Part shown: one piece after another, positions 8,155 through 15,498 of the stretch
Numbering within the stretch: position 1 is the first letter of the stretch
How the letters are laid out: each line of letters begins with the position of its first letter
Program-made: the position numbers and the translations under genes
Assembly: GCA_035540755.1 (NCBI GenBank)
Contig: DATLGD010000060.1
Location: forward strand, 1-26,105
DNA from: DATLGD01 sp035540755
GTDB taxonomy: Bacteria; Actinomycetota; Actinomycetes; Mycobacteriales; SCTD01
DNA length: 26,105 nucleotides
Reading direction: 5' to 3'
Notes under the pieces: model-generated
What the model was told of the DNA's origin: nothing
What the model saw: the letters and a program-made list of their open reading frames with translations, nothing else
Databases searched by the model: none

Positions 8155-8205
8155 GATCTCTGACGGCCCCTGAGCCTGACGCCGATCCGGTCGCCGTCAG
8201 AGATC
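8155..8205. repeat. Long hairpin 2 (GATCTCTGACGGC ... GCCGTCAGAGATC)
   Basis: The arms 8155-8167 and 8193-8205 are perfect 13-base reverse complements with a 25-base loop. The arm sequence is that of hairpin 1 extended by two bases, while the loops differ. Conserved arms with unlike loops suggest the stem or its sequence is what matters. Confidence 0.7.
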
Positions 8206-8296
8206 GCGGGGGCGGAGGGCGTCCGGGTCACGACACGGCGCGCCGCCACCGACGGTGAGCTCCGCGCGCCTCCCCGCCGACGACGGGCCCTGCCTC

Positions 8297-8302
8297 TAGG
8301 CT
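8297..8302 (+). promoter_or_regulatory. -10 element of the ruvCAB promoter
   Basis: TAGGCT fits the TAnnnT -10 pattern and lies 30 bases before the ruvC GTG. The LexA operator starts three bases downstream, so it would cover the expected transcription start. Confidence 0.55.
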
Positions 8303-8304
8303 GC

Positions 8305-8318
8305 CGAACACCTGTTCG
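8305..8318. promoter_or_regulatory. LexA (SOS) box upstream of ruvC
   Basis: CGAACACCTGTTCG matches the Gram-positive/actinobacterial LexA operator CGAAC-N4-GTTCG exactly in both half-sites. It sits between the -10 box and the ribosome binding site, where bound LexA would block transcription. It therefore predicts DNA-damage induction of ruvC-ruvA-ruvB, which fits their role in recombination. Confidence 0.88.
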
Positions 8319-8332
8319 GACTGGGAGGTGCT

Positions 8333-8839
8333 GTGCGCGTGCTCGGGGTCGACCCCGGCCTGACCCGCTGCGGGCTGGGCGTGGTCGACGGCGCCCCCGG
8401 TCGCCCGCCGGTGCTCGTGGCCGTCGACGTCGTCCGCACCCCTGCCGCCCACGACCTGGGAGCCCGGCTGGTGGCCCTCGAGGTCGCGTTCGAGGCCTGG
8501 CTCGACGAGCACGCGCCCGACGCCGTGGCGGTCGAGCGGGTCTTCGCCCAGGCCAACGTGCGCACGGTCATGGGCACCGCGCAGGCGGGTGCGGTCGCCG
8601 TGGTGTGCGCCGCCCGGCGAGGCATCCCGGTGGCGCTGCACACGCCGTCGGAGGTCAAGGCGGCCGTCACCGGCAGCGGGCGGGCCGACAAGGCGCAGGT
8701 CGGCACGATGGTCACCCGCCTGCTGCGCCTGCCGGCCGCCCCGCGCCCGGCCGACGCCGCCGACGCCCTGGCGCTCGCCATCTGCCACCTGTGGCGGGCC
8801 CCGGCCGCTGCCCGGCTGCAGCAGGCGGTGCGCGCGTGA
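8333..8839 (+). CDS. ruvC: Holliday junction endonuclease RuvC
   Basis: A 168-residue RNase H-fold resolvase that cuts Holliday junctions symmetrically as a dimer. The four metal-binding acids are all present: D7 in GVDPG, E68 in AVERVF, and D141 and D144 in ADAADALA. GTG 8333 follows GGGAGG closely and gives the normal family length with the strict MRVLGVDPG start. It is the first gene of the ruvCAB operon, preceded by a LexA box, and its stop overlaps the ruvA GTG (GTGA). Confidence 0.97.
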   Translation: MRVLGVDPGLTRCGLGVVDGAPGRPPVLVAVDVVRTPAAHDLGARLVALEVAFEAWLDEHAPDAVAVERVFAQANVRTVMGTAQAGAVAVVCAARRGIPVALHTPSEVKAAVTGSGRADKAQVGTMVTRLLRLPAAPRPADAADALALAICHLWRAPAAARLQQAVRA

Positions 8840-9438
8840 TCGCCTCGGTCGAGGGCGTCGTCACGGCGCTCACCGCCGACGGCGTCGTCGTGCGGGTCGG
8901 GGGAGTGGGGCTCGACGTGCACACCACCGCCGGCACCCGCGCCCGGCTGCGCGTGGGCGACGACGCCGCGCTCGCCACCAGCCTGGTGGTGCGGGAGGAC
9001 AGCCTGACCCTCTACGGCTTCGCCGACGACGACGAGCGCGCCGTCTTCGAGCTGCTGCAGACCGCCTCCGGCGTCGGACCTCGGCTGGCACAGGCCGTGC
9101 TCACGGTGCACACCCCCGACACCGTGCGCCGGGCGCTGGTCGAGGAGGACCTCGCCGCCCTGGTGCTCGTGCCCGGCATCGGCAGGAAGGGAGCACAGCG
9201 GATGGTGCTCGAGCTCAAGGACAAGGCCGGCGCCGTCCCGTCCGGCGCAGCGCCGGCCGTCCCGGGCGGCCCCGCCTGGCGCGAGACGCTGGTGCAGGCC
9301 CTCGTCGGCCTCGGCTGGAGCACCGCCCAGTCCGACGACGCCGTCGCGCGACTGGCCGAGGCGCACCCCGGCGCCGGGCCGGACGACGTCCCGGCGCTGC
9401 TGCGCGAGGCCCTCGCCACCCTGGGGAAGGCGCGATGA
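8836..9438 (+). CDS. ruvA: Holliday junction DNA helicase subunit RuvA
   Basis: A 200-residue junction-binding protein that loads RuvB and holds the junction in a square-planar form. Domain I (OB fold) begins MIASVEGVV. The two helix-hairpin-helix motifs are in TASGVGPRLAQAVL and VPGIGRKGAQRMVLELKDK (about 77-130). A Pro/Ala-rich linker follows, then the small domain III (about 150-198) that contacts RuvB. It overlaps ruvC by GTGA and ruvB by ATGA, so the three genes are coupled. Confidence 0.97.
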   Translation: MIASVEGVVTALTADGVVVRVGGVGLDVHTTAGTRARLRVGDDAALATSLVVREDSLTLYGFADDDERAVFELLQTASGVGPRLAQAVLTVHTPDTVRRALVEEDLAALVLVPGIGRKGAQRMVLELKDKAGAVPSGAAPAVPGGPAWRETLVQALVGLGWSTAQSDDAVARLAEAHPGAGPDDVPALLREALATLGKAR

Positions 9439-10562
9439 GCGACGAGCAGCTGAGCCGGCTGGAGGAGGACGAGCTCACCCGGCGCGCCGCTCTGGTGCGC
9501 CCCGAGGCGGGCGACGAGGAGCGTCAGGTGGAGGCCGCGCTGCGGCCGCGCCGGCTGGAGGAGTTCGTCGGCCAGGAGCGGGTCCGCGAGCAGATCAGCC
9601 TCGTGCTGCAGAGCGCCCAGCGGCGCGGCCGCCCGCCGGACCACGTCCTGCTCTCGGGGGCGCCCGGCCTCGGCAAGACGTCCCTGGCCATGATCATCGC
9701 GGCCGAGCTCGGCGCGGGCCTGCGGATCACCAGCGGCCCCGCACTCGAGCGGGCCGGCGACCTCGCCGCCCTGGTCACCTCCCTCCAGCCGGGCGAGGTG
9801 CTGTTCATCGACGAGGTGCACCGCATGGCGCGCCCCGCCGAGGAGCTGCTCTACATGGCGATGGAGGACTTCCGGGTCGACGTCGTGGTGGGCAAGGGCC
9901 CTGGCGCGACGGCGATCCCGCTCGACGTCGAGCCGTTCACCCTCGTCGCCGCCACCACCCGGGCAGGGCTGCTCACCGGCCCTCTGCGCGACCGGTTCGG
10001 CTTCACCGCGCACATGGAGCCCTACAGCCCGGCCGAGCTCGAGCGGGTCCTCACCCGCTCGGCCGGGCTGCTCGGGGTCGACCTGCGCCCCGACGGCGCG
10101 GCGGAGGTCGCCGGCCGGTCCCGCGGCACGCCCCGCATCGCCAACCGGTTGCTGCGCCGCGTGCGCGACTTCGCCGAGGTGCGCGCCGACGGCGTCGTCA
10201 CCCGCACGGTCGCCCGTGACGCCCTCGCGCTCTACGACGTCGACGAGCTCGGCCTCGACCGGCTCGACCGTGCGGTGCTCGACGCGCTCGTGCGCCGCTT
10301 CGGCGGGGGACCTGTCGGCCTGTCGACACTGGCGGTCGCCGTCAGCGAGGAGGCCGAGACCGTCGAGGAGGTGGCCGAGCCCTTCCTGGTGCGCACCGGC
10401 CTGGTCGCCCGCACGCCGCGCGGCCGCGTGGCCACCCCCGCCGCGTGGGCGCACCTCGGCCTGACCCCACCGCTCGGACGGCTGCCGGTCGCCGATCCGC
10501 TGCCGCTGGACCTCGGCGGCCGGCCCGACGACCGCGCTGCGGGCGGCCGCACCGGAGGCTGA
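9435..10562 (+). CDS. ruvB: Holliday junction branch-migration ATPase RuvB
   Basis: A 375-residue hexameric AAA+ motor that drives branch migration with RuvA. Walker A is GAPGLGKTS, Walker B is LFIDEVHRM, sensor 1 is in AATTRAGLL, and the sensor 2/arginine region is in RGTPRIANRLLRRVRDFA. A winged-helix DNA-binding domain ends the conserved part. The N-terminus has an acidic leader of about 30 residues before LRPRRLEEFVGQ. The C-terminus has an extra Gly/Arg/Asp-rich tail of about 25 residues, making it slightly longer than the common 340-350. ATG 9435 overlaps the ruvA stop. Confidence 0.97.
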   Translation: MSDEQLSRLEEDELTRRAALVRPEAGDEERQVEAALRPRRLEEFVGQERVREQISLVLQSAQRRGRPPDHVLLSGAPGLGKTSLAMIIAAELGAGLRITSGPALERAGDLAALVTSLQPGEVLFIDEVHRMARPAEELLYMAMEDFRVDVVVGKGPGATAIPLDVEPFTLVAATTRAGLLTGPLRDRFGFTAHMEPYSPAELERVLTRSAGLLGVDLRPDGAAEVAGRSRGTPRIANRLLRRVRDFAEVRADGVVTRTVARDALALYDVDELGLDRLDRAVLDALVRRFGGGPVGLSTLAVAVSEEAETVEEVAEPFLVRTGLVARTPRGRVATPAAWAHLGLTPPLGRLPVADPLPLDLGGRPDDRAAGGRTGG

Positions 10563-10575
10563 GGTCGGCGCTCCG

Positions 10576-10581
10576 TAGACT
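10576..10581 (+). promoter_or_regulatory. -10 element of the yajC promoter
   Basis: TAGACT lies within the 51-base gap after ruvB, 32 bases before the yajC GTG. It sits in the same 14-base sequence found upstream of pdxS. It suggests yajC-apt is transcribed apart from the SOS-controlled ruv operon. The -35 would lie near the end of ruvB and was not recognised. Confidence 0.5.
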
Positions 10582-10613
10582 CGCCCGGTGATGATCTCCG
10601 CCGAGGGCCGCCC

Positions 10614-10901
10614 GTGACCGACGTGACGCTGCTCTACCTGCTGGTCCTGCTCGTCGCCGGCTACCTGCTCCTGGTCCGGCCGGCCCGGGCTCGCGCCCGG
10701 CAGATGGCCGAGGTCCGCGCCGGCATGCAGGTCGGCACCCGGGTGATGACGACGGCCGGGCTGCTCGCCACCGTCGCGAGCATCGACGACGACGACGACA
10801 CGGTGCTGCTCGAGATCGCGCCCGGCGTGCAGGCCCGGTTCGCCGCCCAGGCGGTCGTGCGGATCCTGGACGAGCCGGCGCCCACCGAAGACCCGGCCTG
10901 A
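10614..10901 (+). CDS. yajC: Preprotein translocase accessory subunit YajC
   Basis: A 95-residue protein with one N-terminal membrane helix (about 5-21, LLYLLVLLVAGYLLLVRP), a basic cytoplasmic stretch, and the YajC domain with MQVGTRVMTTAGLLATVASID. YajC associates with SecD-SecF and SecYEG and is not essential in E. coli. GTG 10614 follows GAGGG with 6-base spacing. The gene ends by overlapping the apt ATG by one base (TGATG). In M. tuberculosis and many relatives secD and secF come next, but both are absent here. Confidence 0.92.
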   Translation: MTDVTLLYLLVLLVAGYLLLVRPARARARQMAEVRAGMQVGTRVMTTAGLLATVASIDDDDDTVLLEIAPGVQARFAAQAVVRILDEPAPTEDPA

Positions 10902-11443
10902 TGCCCCTCGACGTCCCGGCGCTGCTCCGGTCCCGGATCGCCGACGTGCCGGACTTCCCGATCCCGGGCGTGGGGTTCAAGGACATCTCCCCGCTGCTCG
11001 CCGACCACGTCGCGTTCGCCGCGGCCGTCGACGCCGTCGTCGCCCATCACGGGCGCGGAACGGTGGACAAGGTGGCCGGCATCGAAGCCCGCGGCTTCCT
11101 GCTCGGCGCCCCGGTCGCCTACCACCTCGGCGCCGGCTTCGTGCCGGTGCGCAAGGCGGGCAAGCTGCCCAAGGCCACGCACGAGGTCCGCTACGACCTC
11201 GAGTACGGCTCGACCGCCATCCAGGTGCACCGGGACGCCTTCGCCCCCGGCGACCGGGTGCTCGTCGTCGACGACGTCCTCGCCACCGGCGGCACCGCCG
11301 CTGCAGCCGTGAGCCTGGTCGAGCAGGCCGGCGCCGTCCCCGTCGGCCTCTCGATCCTGCTCGAGCTGACCTTCCTGCAGGGGCGGCAGACGGTGGCGCG
11401 CAGCCACCCCGACCTGGACGTGCACGCGCTCCTGACGTACTGA
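10901..11443 (+). CDS. apt: Adenine phosphoribosyltransferase
   Basis: A 180-residue type I phosphoribosyltransferase that salvages adenine to AMP using PRPP. The N-terminal part has the family element FPIPGVGFKDISPLL. The central part has GIEARGFLLGAPVAYHLG. The PRPP-binding motif is VLVVDDVLATGGTAAA (about 125-140), with the paired Asp residues and the GGT turn. Length is normal. ATG 10901 is coupled to the yajC stop. Position just before rel is the usual actinobacterial order. Confidence 0.96.
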   Translation: MPLDVPALLRSRIADVPDFPIPGVGFKDISPLLADHVAFAAAVDAVVAHHGRGTVDKVAGIEARGFLLGAPVAYHLGAGFVPVRKAGKLPKATHEVRYDLEYGSTAIQVHRDAFAPGDRVLVVDDVLATGGTAAAAVSLVEQAGAVPVGLSILLELTFLQGRQTVARSHPDLDVHALLTY

Positions 11444-11476
11444 CCGCTCGGCCTGTGCCAGCCCGGCTGCGCTCCC

Positions 11477-11482
11477 TACACT
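11477..11482 (+). promoter_or_regulatory. -10 element of the rel promoter
   Basis: TACACT lies in the 73-base gap between apt and rel, 34 bases before the GTG at 11517, and matches TAnnnT. No confident -35 was seen. AGGAG (11506-11510) is the ribosome binding site. Confidence 0.5.
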
Positions 11483-11516
11483 GAGGACTGGCCCCCTTCC
11501 AGGACAGGAGCCGACG

Positions 11517-14030
11517 GTGGCGGCGGACGGCACGCAGCTGGGCACCGTCGCAGGCGCGCCCGCAGGTCCGCTGCCGCGCACCGCACCCGCGGAGCCCGAG
11601 CCCGACACCGCCGCGCCGGAGACCGCCGTCGAGCCGCCCAGCCCGGTCGAGGTCGTGGGCAACAGCTACGTGGGGCCGCTCGCCGCCCGCCCGGGGGCCG
11701 CTGCCGTGCCGGCCCCCACCCCGACCGACGGCGCCGCCTCGCCGGATGCCCTTCTGCGCAGCGCGACCGGCCCGCCGACCGGGCGCAGGGTGCGGGCCCG
11801 GCTCGCCCGGCTCACCGCCACCAAGCCCGGTGGCGTGCCGCCGGTCCTCGAGCCGCTCAGCCGCACCATCAAGGCCAGCCACCCCAAGGCCGACCTGCGT
11901 CAGGTCGTAAGGGCCTACGAGGTGGCCGAGCAGGCGCACACCGGGCAGTCGCGTCGCAGCGGCGACCCGTACATCACCCACCCGCTCGCCGTCACGACGA
12001 TCCTGGCCGAGCTCGGCATGGACACGACCACGCTCGTCGCCGCCCTGCTGCACGACGTCGTCGAGGACACGCCGTTCAGCCTCGTCGACGTCGAGCGGGA
12101 GTTCGGCCGCGACGTCGCCCACCTCGTCGACGGCGTCACCAAGCTCGACAAGGTGCACTTCGGCGGCCACGCGATGGCGGCAGAGGCCGAGACGATCCGC
12201 AAGATGGTCGTGGCGATGGCCCGCGACCCCCGGGTGCTCGTCATCAAGCTGGCCGACCGGCTGCACAACATGCGCACGCTGCGCTACCTGCCGGTGGAGA
12301 AGCAGGAGCGCAAGGCCCGCGAGACCCTCGAGATCTTCGCCCCGCTGGCGCACCGGCTCGGGATGAACACGCTCAAGTGGGAGCTCGAGGACCTCGCGTT
12401 CGCCACCCTGTACCCCAAGCGCTACGACGAGATCGTGCGCCTCGTGGCCGACCGGGCGCCGTCGCGCGACACCCAGCTGGCGCAGGTCGTCGACAAGGTG
12501 CAGGCCGACCTCAAGGCCGCGAAGATCCGGGCGACGGTCACCGGTCGGCCCAAGCACTACTACTCGATCTACCAGAAGATGATCGTGCGCGGCCGCGACT
12601 TCACCGACATCTACGACCTCGTCGGCATCCGCGTGCTCGTCGACTCGGTGCGCGACTGCTACGCGGCCCTCGGCACCATCCACGCCCTGTGGTCACCGGT
12701 CCCCGGCCGGTTCAAGGACTACATCGCGATGCCCAAGTTCAACATGTACCAGTCGCTGCACACGACCGTGATCGGCCCCGAGGGCAAGCCGGTCGAGATG
12801 CAGATCCGCACCGTCGACATGCACAAGCGGGCCGAGTACGGCATCGCCGCCCACTGGAAGTACAAGGAGGGCGGCACCAAGGACGGCGTGTCCGGCGCTC
12901 CGACGGTCAAGGGCGACGACATGACCTGGCTGCGCCAGCTGCTCGACTGGCAGAAGGAGGCCGCCGAGCCGGGCGAGTTCCTCGACTCGCTGCGCTACGA
13001 CCTGCACACCACCGAGGTCTTCGTCTTCACCCCCAAGGGCGACGTCGTCTCGCTGCCGGCCGGTGCGACGCCGGTCGACTTCGCCTACGCCGTGCACACC
13101 GAGGTCGGCCACCGCTGCATCGGCGCCCGCGTGAACGGCCGGCTCGTGCCGCTCGAGTCCACGCTCGACAACGGCGACGTCGTCGAGATCTTCACCAGCA
13201 AGGCTGAGAGCGCCCACCCCTCGCAGGACTGGCTGCAGTTCGTCAAGAGCCCGCGGGCGCGCAACAAGATCCGCCAGTGGTTCGCCAAGGAGCGGCGCGA
13301 GGACGCCGTCGAGGCCGGCAAGGAGGCCCTCGCGCGCGCCGTGCGCAAGCAGGGCCTGCCGCTGCAGCGGGTGCTCGGGGGGGAGGCGCTGCCCAACCTG
13401 GTCAAGGACCTGCGCCTCACCGACGTCACCGCGCTCTACGTCGAGATCGGCGAGGGGCGCCTCGCCGCGCAGAGCGTCGTGCAGAAGGTCATGACGGCGC
13501 TCGGCGGCACCGAGGGGGCGGTCGAGGACCTCGCCGAGACGGCGGTCCCGACCCGCCCGGCGCCGCGCACCGGCTCGACCGGCGAGCCGGGAGTGGTCGT
13601 CAAGGGGGTCACCGACGTCTGGGTGAAGCTCGCGCGATGCTGCACGCCGGTACCCGGTGACGCGATCGTCGGCTTCGTCACCCGCGGGCGCGGCGTGTCG
13701 GTGCACCGCAAGGACTGCGTCAACGCCGGTCCCCTGCTCGCCACGCAGGAGCGGGTCGTCGAGGTCGAGTGGGCTCCCACCGCCGGCTCGATGTTCCTCG
13801 TCGCCGTGCAGGTCGAGGCCCTCGACCGCACCCGCCTGCTGTCGGACGTGACGCGCGTGCTGTCCGACGCCCACGTCAACATCCTGTCGGCGACGGTGAC
13901 GACGACGCGCGACCGCGTGGCGGTGTCGCGGTTCACCTTCGAGATGGGCGACCCCAAGCACCTGGGGCACGTGCTGGCCCTCGTGCGCTCGGTCGAAGGC
14001 GTGTACGACGCCTACCGCGTCACCAACTGA
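11517..14030 (+). CDS. rel: Bifunctional (p)ppGpp synthetase/hydrolase, RelA/SpoT family
   Basis: An 837-residue long RSH enzyme that makes and degrades the stringent-response alarmone (p)ppGpp. Domains in order: a Pro/Ala-rich N-terminal extension of about 115 residues; an HD hydrolase domain with H179-D180 in LLHDVVEDT and later DRLHNMRTL; a synthetase domain with GRPKHYYSIYQK and R398-F-K-D401; a TGS domain (about 508-565); a Cys-containing zinc-finger-like segment (LARCCTPVPGD ... HRKDC); and a C-terminal ACT domain (about 758-833). RFKD, rather than the ExDD of monofunctional RelA, together with an intact HD motif marks a bifunctional enzyme. GTG 11517 has AGGAG at 6-base spacing. A later start would mainly shorten the disordered extension. 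Confidence 0.96.
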   Translation: MAADGTQLGTVAGAPAGPLPRTAPAEPEPDTAAPETAVEPPSPVEVVGNSYVGPLAARPGAAAVPAPTPTDGAASPDALLRSATGPPTGRRVRARLARLTATKPGGVPPVLEPLSRTIKASHPKADLRQVVRAYEVAEQAHTGQSRRSGDPYITHPLAVTTILAELGMDTTTLVAALLHDVVEDTPFSLVDVEREFGRDVAHLVDGVTKLDKVHFGGHAMAAEAETIRKMVVAMARDPRVLVIKLADRLHNMRTLRYLPVEKQERKARETLEIFAPLAHRLGMNTLKWELEDLAFATLYPKRYDEIVRLVADRAPSRDTQLAQVVDKVQADLKAAKIRATVTGRPKHYYSIYQKMIVRGRDFTDIYDLVGIRVLVDSVRDCYAALGTIHALWSPVPGRFKDYIAMPKFNMYQSLHTTVIGPEGKPVEMQIRTVDMHKRAEYGIAAHWKYKEGGTKDGVSGAPTVKGDDMTWLRQLLDWQKEAAEPGEFLDSLRYDLHTTEVFVFTPKGDVVSLPAGATPVDFAYAVHTEVGHRCIGARVNGRLVPLESTLDNGDVVEIFTSKAESAHPSQDWLQFVKSPRARNKIRQWFAKERREDAVEAGKEALARAVRKQGLPLQRVLGGEALPNLVKDLRLTDVTALYVEIGEGRLAAQSVVQKVMTALGGTEGAVEDLAETAVPTRPAPRTGSTGEPGVVVKGVTDVWVKLARCCTPVPGDAIVGFVTRGRGVSVHRKDCVNAGPLLATQERVVEVEWAPTAGSMFLVAVQVEALDRTRLLSDVTRVLSDAHVNILSATVTTTRDRVAVSRFTFEMGDPKHLGHVLALVRSVEGVYDAYRVTN

Positions 14031-14053
14031 CCCCGCCGGACCACCTCGCGGGG
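14031..14053 (+). terminator. Possible weak hairpin after rel
   Basis: CCCCGC (14031-14036) can pair with GCGGGG (14048-14053) across 11 bases directly after the rel stop. There is no T-tract, so any terminator activity would be weak or factor-assisted. It marks the boundary between the housekeeping block and the accessory cassette. Confidence 0.3.
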
Positions 14054-14073
14054 TGACACTCCCGTCGCGGCGC

Positions 14074-14102
14074 TTGACGTGCCTCGAACCGCACAGCACC
14101 GT
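14074..14102 (+). promoter_or_regulatory. Candidate promoter of the Mau-like cassette
   Basis: TTGACG (14074-14079) is a good -35 match, and CACCGT at 14097-14102 is a poor -10 candidate 17 bases further on. If used, transcription would start at about 14109-14110, exactly at the proposed GTG start, giving a leaderless message. The weak -10 keeps this tentative. Confidence 0.3.
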
Positions 14103-14109
14103 TCTGCAG

Positions 14110-14694
14110 GTGCCCCCGTTGACCGCTCCGTTCCTGGCTGCCGCGGTCCTGGTGGCCCTGGCCGGCTGGCTCAAGGTGCAGCGACCGGCCGAGACGGCGC
14201 AGGCGCTGCGGACGCAGGGCCTGCCGAGCGCCCCGGTGCTCGTGCGGCTGCTCGGCGTCGTCGAGCTGGTCGTCGCCGGGCTCGCGCTGGCCGGCACGAC
14301 CGTCGGGGCGATCACGCTGACGGCTCTCTACGCCGGCTTCACCGGTTTCGTGCTGCTCGCGCTGCTGCGCGGCCGGCCGCTGAGCTCGTGCGGCTGCTTC
14401 GGCTCGCCGGACACCCCGCCGTCGTGGTGGCACGTCGGCGTCACCTCCTCCTCCGCCGTGTGCGCAGGCGCCGTCGCCGCTCTCGGGACCTCGGCCGGCC
14501 TGCCTGCGCTCGCAACCGCCTCGTGGGGTGCAGGCCTCGCCGCCGTGGCCGGCACCGTCCTCGTCCTCGGCCTGGCCTACGCCGTCCTCGCCGAGCTGCC
14601 GCCGGTGCTCACCGCGGCGGCGCGCCGACCCGATCCCGCCGAGCCGGTGCACCCCGCCGTCTTCCAGATCGTCCCCAGGAGTGCTGCGCAGTGA
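14110..14694 (+). CDS. MauE/DoxX-like redox-associated membrane protein
   Basis: A 194-residue integral membrane protein of the MauE family. MauE proteins are needed in methylotrophs to make or fold the disulfide-rich methylamine dehydrogenase light chain. Four hydrophobic segments are visible (about 6-22, 45-63, 67-87 and 112-165, the last probably two helices). The family hallmark is C94-G-C96-F-G98 after the third helix, a vicinal-type CxC likely to be redox active. Start is uncertain: GTG 14110 fits a possible leaderless promoter, TTG 14119 has AGG upstream, and an ATG at 14053 would add residues lacking family features. It is the first gene of a coupled cassette, and its stop overlaps the next GTG (GTGA). 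Length and motif support MauE; a role in methylamine use is not supported. Confidence 0.82.
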   Translation: MPPLTAPFLAAAVLVALAGWLKVQRPAETAQALRTQGLPSAPVLVRLLGVVELVVAGLALAGTTVGAITLTALYAGFTGFVLLALLRGRPLSSCGCFGSPDTPPSWWHVGVTSSSAVCAGAVAALGTSAGLPALATASWGAGLAAVAGTVLVLGLAYAVLAELPPVLTAAARRPDPAEPVHPAVFQIVPRSAAQ

Positions 14695-15497
14695 TCGTCC
14701 TCGTCGTCGCCCTGACTCTCGCCGTGGCCCTGCTCGGGCTGCTGGTCGTCGGGCTCCTGCGCAGCCACGCCGAGATCCTCCGGCAGCTGCACGAGCTCGG
14801 TGCCGGCCGGGAAGACACCGCACCCGGTGCCCAGCAGCGCGAGGCGCCGTTCGAGGTGCGCGACGGCGTGGTCGAGCCGGCCGGCGTCACCGGCACGGCC
14901 GCGCACGACGTCGCCGGGCTCACCACCGCCGAGGAGGCCGCGGCGGTCAGCGTCGTCGGCGTCGCCCACAACACGCTCCTGGCGTTCCTGTCCACCGGCT
15001 GCGCCACCTGCGAGGGGTTCTGGGACGTCTTCGCCTCCCCGGCCGGCACCGGGCTGCCCGACGGCACCCGCCTGGTCGTGGTCACCAAAGGGCCGGAGCA
15101 CGAGAGCGAGTCGGCGCTGCGGGCGGTCGCCCCGCCCGGCCTGCCGCTGGTCATGAGCACCGAGGCCTGGGACGACTACGGCGTGCCCGGCAGCCCGTAC
15201 TTCGTGCTCGTCGAAGGCACGTCCGGCCGGGTCGCCGGCGAGGGCTCGGCGACGGCGTGGGAGCAGGTCGGGCGCCTGGTCAGCGAGGCGATGGCCGACC
15301 GCTCGCTGGCCATCGGCCGGCACGTGCACGGCGAGGAGGACCGCGGTGACGGCGCGCACCGCGAGGCGCGCGCGAACCGCGAGCTGCTCGCCGCCGGCAT
15401 CGGCCCGGACCACGAGAGCCTCTACGTGACCGCCGACGACCTCGCCGCCGACCTCGCCGCCGACCGGCCCGCCGGCGACGCGACGGCCCGGAGCTGA
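14691..15497 (+). CDS. Membrane-anchored thioredoxin-fold protein (MauD/TlpA-like)
   Basis: A 268-residue protein with an N-terminal membrane anchor (about 2-23), a linker, and a thioredoxin-like domain (about 80-205). The CxxC site is C104-A-T-C107 following FLSTG, and the cis-proline loop is VPGSP169. The C-terminal 60 residues are charged and of low complexity. By topology the thiol site faces the cell exterior. In mau operons MauD is a thioredoxin-fold partner of MauE in folding the light chain, and the same pairing is seen here before a cysteine-rich exported protein. MauD normally has CPxC, so this is a relative rather than an orthologue. GTG 14691 overlaps the previous stop and places the hydrophobic anchor at the very N-terminus. 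Confidence 0.8.
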   Translation: MIVLVVALTLAVALLGLLVVGLLRSHAEILRQLHELGAGREDTAPGAQQREAPFEVRDGVVEPAGVTGTAAHDVAGLTTAEEAAAVSVVGVAHNTLLAFLSTGCATCEGFWDVFASPAGTGLPDGTRLVVVTKGPEHESESALRAVAPPGLPLVMSTEAWDDYGVPGSPYFVLVEGTSGRVAGEGSATAWEQVGRLVSEAMADRSLAIGRHVHGEEDRGDGAHREARANRELLAAGIGPDHESLYVTADDLAADLAADRPAGDATARS

Positions 15498-15498
15498 C

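Larger units (their letters stand above)
7970..8332 (+). other. Non-coding region between yebC and ruvC with repeats and SOS promoter
   Basis: This 363-base gap contains, in order, a very GC-rich tract (about 7990-8058), a 16-base perfect palindrome (8059-8074), two hairpins made of four copies of one 11-mer (8080-8129 and 8155-8205), a -10 box (8297-8302), a LexA operator (8305-8318) and the ruvC ribosome binding site GGGAGG (8323-8328). The short open frames on both strands have no family features and are treated as chance. Confidence 0.8.

Noticed and set aside
7973..8156. Short open frames in the yebC-ruvC gap on both strands
   Set aside because: They have no family features, run into the hairpin repeats, and mostly begin inside yebC. 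They are treated as chance.
12693..14315. 540-codon minus-strand open frame opposite rel
   Set aside because: It is antisense to the conserved TGS and ACT regions of rel and shows the Asp/His/Val-rich composition typical of mirrored codon bias.
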